DNA from: Galeopsis tetrahit
Taxonomy: Eukaryota; Streptophyta; Magnoliopsida; Lamiales; Lamiaceae
DNA length: 64,000 nucleotides
Direction: 5' to 3'
Assembly: GCA_963675135.1 (NCBI GenBank)
Contig: OY776120.1
Span: 60,446,063-60,510,062, forward strand
How positions within the stretch are numbered: the first letter of the stretch is position 1; each line of letters opens with the position of its first letter. Of this stretch, positions 57,537-64,000 are shown in pieces. The translations under genes and the position numbers were made by a program. The notes below the pieces were generated by a model. The model was given only the letters and a program-made list of their open reading frames with translations. It searched no databases and had not been told where the DNA came from.

Positions 57537-58977
57537 TGTTGGGATATAAATTCACCCTAAACCCCACTTGATGTTAGAATAGTTTTGATGGCCAAAACAC
57601 TTAGAGTTTATAAATGTAATAGGATCAGCTGACTTTGTATAGAACAACTTAGACTAGTCTTGTGTGATCAGCTGTATTGATCTCACCTGATCAGCACAGT
57701 ATCTGCTTACATGCACAACCTCAAGAAGAGAAGAGTAGAAGGCATGAAGACTAGAAGATCCTTGAAGACCAGATAAGTAAGGTGCTTGTATACCTACTTA
57801 ACTGATGGAGTCCAAGTTAAAGATGGCCTAAGTCCACACAAACAATTGCCAGATCAGAAGACTGATACTCATCTGATATCAGAAGACAGAAGACATTAGG
57901 TCAGACGAGTTAGTCAGAAGACTAGAAGTAAAGATCAAAAGACTAGAAGCTCGCCTAGGACTCGGCTGATTCCAAAGTCATCTTGCAATTCAAACGAAGA
58001 CTTACCATACTTACAAGATTGACACGATCCCAGAATTGAAGCAATCAAGCGGCTGGAATCAAGGAATCAACCAAATATGGAAAGATTGCCCAACGGCTAG
58101 TTGCAGCAATCCTCCCCTATAAATACAAGCGGATGAGGAATAACAAGACACGAAAATACAACGAGAGAATTCACAAAAGCTAAACAAGCAAGCAAGCAGA
58201 AAGCATCAATTTGTTGAGAGTTCTCTAAGAGCCCAGAAATCATTAGAACAACCTTATAGCTCTTAAGTTATTTCCCATCCAACCAAAGAACCTGAATCCT
58301 ACTCATATTGTATATCTATTGATTTAGGCATAGTGGTTAAGTGTTTTATAAGCTTGAACCATTAGTTGGATACATTCAAAAACCCCAAAACCCCCACCAC
58401 AAGGTTAAGTTTTTGAACCCCTGTAAAAGTGCAAGTACTTCCAATCACTTGTGGAGACCGTAGCAGTTAGGACTGTTCAGATCTCAAAGTCCTACCCTTG
58501 GGACTATAAAGGACAAGCCCTTGTAATTTTCGGTAAATTAAAGGGATTAAACATCACGTTAGGATATGAGAGTGGACGTAGGAATGTATATTCGAACCAC
58601 TATAAATCTGGTGTCATTTACATTCTGCACTTTACTTTATTTCTTATTCATATCTTTACATAGTGCATATTGTGTTTTCAATTATCTTTAAACAAGGCCA
58701 TATCTTTCAAAACCAGCACCAGCTGAGTATTTCACTAAGTTAACAAATTGGTTATTTCAAAAGAACTGCTGGACGAGTCTAAATAAACATGCCTACTCAC
58801 TTCCGCATATAATCCTCTCCATCAGATCAATATAGTCATCTGGACCAGCAGACTTGTAGTCCAAGTGACATAGAAATCAGAAGAGGTTCCCAACTCTTTG
58901 ATTGAAAAAGTTTTAAAGTCTATTCACCCCTCCCCTCTAGACTTTAATCACATTCACTACTCGTTCAGGGACCAACA
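57537..58977 (+). repeat. 3' LTR of element 5, complete
   Basis: TGTTGGGATATAAATTC to GGGACCAACA, 1441 bp. CCAACGG (58090-58096) and TATAAAT (58118-58124) mark the promoter. A perfect 10-bp hairpin TTAAAGTCTA/TAGACTTTAA (58913-58947) with a C-rich 15-nt loop lies 30 nt from the end. It interrupts the element 6 RT; the next bases GCTGC would be half of a target duplication whose partner is lost. Confidence 0.9.
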
Positions 58978-60216
58978 GCTGCTTATATGAAGTTTACTGT
59001 ATATCAAATGGATGTTAAAAGTGCATTTCTTAACGGTATTCTTGCGGAAGAAGTGTATGTAGAACAACCTCCAGGTTTCGAGGTTAAAGGCAATCAAGTG
59101 TACAAGTTGAAGAAAGCCTTATACGGATTGAAACAAGCTCCAAGAGCATGGTACGATACTCTTTCTCTATTTCTATTAGAAAATGGTTTTACCAAGGGCA
59201 AGGTCGATAGAACCTTGTTCAGAAGACAAGAAGGTAAGGATATACTACTTGTTCAAATTTACGTAGATGATATCATTTTCGGATCACCCAACAAAAAACT
59301 GAGTGAAAGTTTTTCAACACTCATGCAAAGTAAGTTTGAAATGTCAATGATGGGAGAAATGACTTACTTTCTTGGACTTCAAGTAAAATAAACTCCCGAT
59401 AGGATTGTTATAAATCAAGCCAAGTATACTAGAAATCTACTAGACAAGTATGGTATTAAAACTTGCAAATCATCTGGAGTACCAATGCTACCCACCTACA
59501 GGATGGATCCAGACGAGAACGAAAAATGTGTTGATCAAACATATTATCGTGGTCTTATTGGTTCATTACTGTACTTAACTGCTAGTAGACCTGATATTGC
59601 ATTTTATGTTGGTGTATGTGCTCGATTTCAAGCTAATCCAAAAGAGAGTCATATAGAAACCACTAAACGGATACTAAAATATTTGAAAGGAACCATCAAT
59701 CGTGGTATATGGTATCCTTCAAATGATGATTTATCCTTAAGTGGCTACTCTGATTCTGATTTTGGTGGTTGTAGAATAGATAGGAAATCTACTTCTGGTT
59801 CTTGTCAATTCTTAGGCACAAAACTCATTTCATGGTTTTCGAAAAAGCAGACTAGTGTGGCTACCTCTACTACTGAAGCCGAGTACATGGCTGCTGGTAG
59901 CTGATGTAGTCAATTACTTTGGCTCATTCAACAACTTAGAGATTATAATATCAGTGAATCAAATGTTCCCATATTTTGTGATAGTAACAGTGTTATTTCC
60001 ATTACACAAAATTCTGTTTTGCACACACGTTGTAAGCATGTTGATGTGAAGCATCATTTCATATGTGATCATGTAGAAAAGAAGGATATTCGCATGGAAA
60101 CGATTCACACTGATTTTCAAAGAGCTGACATTTTCACAAAACCATTACCTGAGGCTCGATTTCGTGAATTATGCATTAGTCTAGGACTAATTGATCTAGA
60201 CCCTACTTGCGTATAG
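58978..60216 (+). pseudogene. pol: RT (partial) and RNase H of element 6
   Basis: One frame from the LTR junction: MKFTVYQMDVKSAFLNG, ALYGLKQAPRAWY, YVDDIIFG (about 59263), SLLYLTASRPDI, RNase H GYSDSDFGGC (about 59745), STSGSCQFLG, TEAEYMAAGS, and end TKPLPEARF. Nonsense codons: TAA at 59389-59391 and TGA at 59902-59904. The RT N-terminal part (TKWVFK, DETFAPV) is missing, cut by the element 5 insertion. Codons are otherwise well kept. Confidence 0.9.
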
Positions 60217-61087
60217 CTATGTATTAACCAGACTGGTACATCACAAAGAAGTAAGGAGAACAGACAAGTTACCACAGAAACAGAACACTCGTCTACTCAT
60301 CAACAAGTCAGGTACACAAGGTCAGACAAGATGACCAAACAACCCGATGAGGAAGCTGGTAAAGCTGAGGGTAATACTAAGGGAATAAACATTTAAGGGG
60401 GAATCTATGATTTCTTAAATATCCTTATGTTGACTCTTAAGTTTGTTAAAAGTCATCTTGTTCGAAACCTTGAAGTTTTGTAATTGATTGATATTCAATG
60501 TATTTATTCCACTCTACTACTCGTACCTATACTCACACGTCGCATAAGATGAGACAGGTACATGATACTGTTCGACATTTAGACAGACAAGCACAGTCGA
60601 AGGGGGAACTCGTCTGGTGCTAACAAGTCTACTAGTCTGTTCTGAATAGACTCGAAAAGACCAGATAAGCTCTCTCGTGATCTAAGTTCACTAAGTGTTC
60701 AATTGCGAATCAAGGGTATTAGTGTAATTGCGAAAGTTTTGAAAACTGGATATATACACTCCTGTTAATGAGGTGTATGCACCCCGTTCCCGCCCAAACA
60801 CTGCTTCAATAGGGCAGATGAGTACACCCTTCTCATCTAACCAATAGCAGAGGCGGATTTCAAAGTTTTGGAAACCTTACACATAATCGTCTCGATTATG
60901 CAACTGAATACCAAGAGTTTAATACCGTTGGATGGATCAAATCAATCATAACCGTTGATTCAAAACGTGATTAACATCAAAACCAACTTTTCCGATAATC
61001 ACTGCTTACAATTCACTATCTTTCCTAATTTCTTGCAAACAAATCTTCTCGAATTTACTCTCGTTATTCGATTACTCTGCTATAACA
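60217..61087 (+). other. Pol-ORF3 interval of element 6
   Basis: Non-coding. Purine tracts TTAAGGGGGAATC (60393-60405) and GAAGGGGGAACT (60599-60610). TATATAC near 60752. ACCGTTGGA (60925-60933) and AACCGTTGA (60949-60957) are further copies of the CAACGG-type box. A pyrimidine-rich leader precedes the ATG at 61088. Confidence 0.5.
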
Positions 61088-64000
61088 ATGTCGATTGTTT
61101 CTATGTATGATGCTCAACCTAACATGCAAGCTAGGTTCGATCTAGGCAAGTATGTTACTGGAGGGAAGGTACATGTGAAGAGCTCAGTGTTCTTCAAGGG
61201 GAGGCACTCAGAAGACAACAAGGAGATTCTCCTCAAATGTTTGAGATACGGCCTAAAACCGTATTTGGAAGCTATTCTTGAGGTCGTTTTTTAGGAAGAA
61301 GTGTTGGAGTTCTTTGCCACTGCCACTCGCCTAGAAGACTCGATCGAAGCCTATGTTGGTGGAAGCAGGGTGGAGAGCACTCGTGAAGTGTTGTTCGAAA
61401 CATTAAGCTTACCCTTGGGTTCGATTAATGTCGAACAATATGCTGCTGGTCAAGAATTAAGGTATTTGAGTACCTTTTGCGGAAAGAAATTGAAGCTCAA
61501 TCGTGATGGAAATATCCCTTCTGTGAAGAAGAAGGAGTTGTTGCCCAAATTCAAGACGCTTCTCGAATTGCAAGCAAGATGTTGCTTGGAGTTACTGGGA
61601 GTTTTGACTTTGTAACTCTTCAGAAAGCAAGAGTGATGGCTGCTATCTATGATGGCATCACTGAAGGAAATTGGCCGAAACTGTTCTTTGATCGATTAAT
61701 GTACTTTGCAAAGTATGTGAAGGTTGACACTGACTCAAGAGAGTGGGTGGTGTCTGTAGCTATTAGCTTTGGGAATAAGCTAAGTATATTGCTACCCGTT
61801 TTGCTACCGAACAAGAAGGACTGGAGCAAAGGAAAGCCCTTTCATGTCCTCAAATATTATTTGAAGAAGGACGCTCTTGATAGACAAGCTGAGCAAAGAG
61901 CTTTGGAGCGTAGGCAAGTAAGGATAAACCCACGAGATGCAATGATTGAAGCTCACTCGTCTAGTGCTGAGGAAGATGAGGCTAAAGCTGGAACAAGTGG
62001 TGCTCTTGTTCAATATGTGTCGGATGAGGCCATGATCGATCCGGTAGAAGATTCTGAGAAAACGGAATTGGATAATGGTTCGGAGAAGGAAGCTAAGGAT
62101 TTGGAAACTTATCGACTGGTGAGAGTGGAGTCGAGTCCATCACCAGACAAGTCGACGGAAATGGTTAGTACTTCTGCTCGTACTATTTCTATTCCTCTTG
62201 ATATTCCTGTGAAAACCAAGGCAAGATCACTTCGATCTCGTGCCAGACATATTCCCAAAACCTCTCTGTTGGTCGTTCAACTCTTAAGGTCCAACATTAC
62301 CAAAGACACTACTATATTTGATACAACTGATACTCCTACAGTTGTCAAACCAAACCAAGCCACATCGCAGCCCCAAGAAACCACAGTCCATAATATTCCC
62401 ACTACCTCAACAGAACATGTTGAACCCATTAACCCATCTGTTTTGGGAACCCCACTAGTTGCCACTGCAACAACTGAGTTAAGGACCCCACTTACTCAGA
62501 CCCCTCCCAAAAACAGATTTGAAGCCTTGGTCGATTATCCTTTGTGTCTACGTGAAAAGAGATTGCGTGCACAAATGACCAGAAATTTGAAAAAGATGCT
62601 ACCGTCAGTAGAGATTGACACGTCTTCTGAAATCTATGAAAAGCTTATCAGAATATGCACATGGATTGCATTAAAGAAAGGTCCGACTGAGGATATGTTC
62701 GAAGTTATTCTTGGAAAAGGTGGTATTGAAAATTTCCAAGACTGGGAGATGGAACAACAAGAGAATAGTGGAGTGAAGGATCACTCTGAACTCCTCCCAG
62801 CGCATGCCTTGACTGCTCTTGTCAAAAGGATGCTGAATATATCTGATGATATTCTGCCATCAGAAGCAAAGTTAAGTATTGGAGTACAGGTCTCGGAATC
62901 TGATCTTGTAGAAGATGGGTTGATGCAAGATGCTGAACCAGTAGAAGAGCTGATGTTTACTGATCCTATTATTGATTTAGATAATGGTTCTGATCACCTG
63001 CGTGGAATAGTATTTACTTTTCAAGTGGAACATGCTCATGGTCCAAGGTGCAACATTGGCCAGATCACAAGACAGTTCGAAAAATACTTTCCATCAGAAA
63101 CATGTGCCTACACCGCAAGATTAGTCGAGTTGGTGAAAAAGGATTCAGATGCTGCTGAAAGAAAGGCTAAGGAGGCTAAGTTAGTTATTGTTCCTTACAC
63201 TCCCCTACTAAATCTGAAAGCCATTGCTGGAAGTGTCATTCCAGAAGATGAAGCAGTAGAAGACTTGGTCTTGTCTACTGATCTGGAAGACAAGTTGGTT
63301 GAAGTTCAAATCATTGATGAAGATGAACTTATGGAAGAGGTTGTTCCTGAAGAAGTTATTTCCATAACTCAAGCCATTCCGACTGCTTCGATAGATAAGT
63401 TGAAGGATGATCTGAAGCAGGTAATTAAGTCGTCTATTGATGAATTTCTGAAATCAGACGTGAAGCAAGCCCTGATTGACCAGAATAGTTCTCTTGTTAC
63501 AAGTTCGAAAGAGATGATAATCAATGAGGTGAATCAGTTGGATAATGTATTCATACAAGAGATGTTCAATCAACTTGAGTTGTTTATCCAGAATCAAGTT
63601 GAGTATTCAGAGAAAAGATCTGTTGATTTTGCTAGAGTATTAGCTAAAGAATCAAGGAAGATGGAAAGAGTGTATCGAGTTAAGATTGAGATAGCAGATG
63701 AGCAGAGAAGAGAGGCTCATGAACAATTGGAGAATGCAAGGGCTCTTCTCACTGCGATGACTGAAGAAAACAGGATGCTCAAGCTGACTGCTACTCACTT
63801 TAAGAATAATTTTAATCTCACTGCTAAAAAGCTTGAATACACTACTGATCGTCTTGAGAAGTTGAGTCAGGACAAGACGCATCAGAAGCAGGTTGATAGA
63901 GCTGTTGAGATGATGAAGCAAGTTGTGCAGGAAGAGATGACTCGTTTTACCTCTCTGTTCACTCTTAAGGCAAGTGATGAAGCCAAAAAGGGGGAAGAGA
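61088..64000 (+). pseudogene. ORF3 of element 6, long open frame to window edge
   Basis: ATG at 61088. N-terminal domain as in element 5: FFKGRHSEDNKEILLKCL, STREVLFETLSLPLGSINVEQY. One nonsense TAG at 61292-61294 and a one-base deletion near 61570 break the start. From 61579 (ATG) a frame stays open for 807 codons to the last base of the window, passing KARVMAAIYDG, YYLKKDALDRQAEQRALE, a Ser/Thr/Pro-rich linker, YPLCLREKRLRAQM, FQDWEMEQQEN, an acidic region and a coiled coil (about 63600-63960), ending within AKKGEE. Because it has no stop before the edge it is easily overlooked. No signal peptide or membrane helix. Function unknown. Confidence 0.85.
63982..63997 (+). promoter_or_regulatory. 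Internal polypurine-like tract in ORF3 (element 6)
   Basis: GCCAAAAAGGGGGAAG, coding AKKGE, at the window edge; the fourth instance of this block in ORF3. Confidence 0.6.

Larger units (their letters stand above)
48524..58977 (+). mobile_element. Sirevirus-like copia, element 5 (family B, 5' truncated)
   Basis: Starts abruptly at the gag-pol junction (GGTACCTAAG...TTGCAG), then pol, a 1.8-kb interval, ORF3, terminal polypurine tract and complete 3' LTR. It has no 5' LTR or gag. Its 3' LTR ends inside the RT of element 6, so it had inserted into element 6. Confidence 0.9.
58978..64000 (+). mobile_element. Sirevirus-like copia, element 6 (family B, 5' part lost)
   Basis: Starts in the RT domain directly after the element 5 LTR and runs off the window within ORF3. 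It is the host of the element 5 insertion. No LTR of its own is visible in the window. Confidence 0.88.

Overview
This is a stretch of eudicot-type plant nuclear DNA. It is AT-rich and has no host gene I can recognise. It is filled with nested, broken Ty1/copia LTR retrotransposons plus several small non-autonomous DNA transposons. Every coding region I recognise is a retroelement gene. Almost all carry frameshifts, nonsense codons or truncations, so the window is an old heterochromatin-like transposon cluster. Species cannot be named from the sequence alone.

Layout. 1-4418 is AT-rich DNA with a Stowaway-like MITE (2145-2406), a hAT-like MITE (2463-2682), a MITE with GTTTGGATG termini (2869-3065) and a CACTA-like fragment starting at 3376. 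4419-about 10300 is copia element 1 (+), with a 5' LTR, a two-zinc-knuckle gag and pol, but no convincing 3' LTR. 10773-11330 is an LTR fragment. 11730-20330 is element 2 (+, Sirevirus-like family A): 5' LTR, gag fused to pol, a reverse-oriented solo LTR (16018-17676, target duplication AACTG) nested in pol, and the start of a third ORF. At about 20330 that third ORF breaks and joins the integrase of element 3 (+, family A, divergent), which continues through RT, RNase H, a long third ORF (ORF3) and a complete 3' LTR (28926-30635). 31547-33916 is a complete non-autonomous CACTA transposon with a perfect 12-bp TIR and a 3-bp TGT duplication. 34390-36380 holds an LTR remnant and a GC-rich possible coding remnant. 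36386-48523 is element 4 (-, family A), truncated at both ends but with the best gag-pol-ORF3 set. 48524-58977 is element 5 (+, family B): pol, ORF3 and a complete 3' LTR inserted in the RT of element 6. Element 6 (58978-64000) has RT, RNase H and an ORF3 that stays open to the window edge.

Genes and how they would work together. Gag forms the particle and binds RNA. The pol segment gives protease (DSG), integrase, RT (YVDD) and RNase H. ORF3 lies downstream of pol, has a globular N-terminus, a low-complexity linker, coiled coil and a conserved C-terminal domain, and has no visible signal peptide or membrane segment.

Most interesting signals. (1) Element 4 carries a 1166-nt GT-AG intron-like segment between gag and pol, and element 2 lacks exactly that segment, which places gag and pol in one frame. 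This points to splicing-controlled Gag-Pol synthesis and reverse transcription of the spliced RNA. (2) A hairpin with a C-rich loop sits 20-30 nt from the LTR end in both families, with covarying stems. (3) A polypurine-tract-like block lies inside the coding sequence of ORF3 in four copies, besides the terminal tract and a third one just after pol. (4) A CCAACGG-TATA module with matched spacing occurs in LTR promoters and upstream of ORF3.
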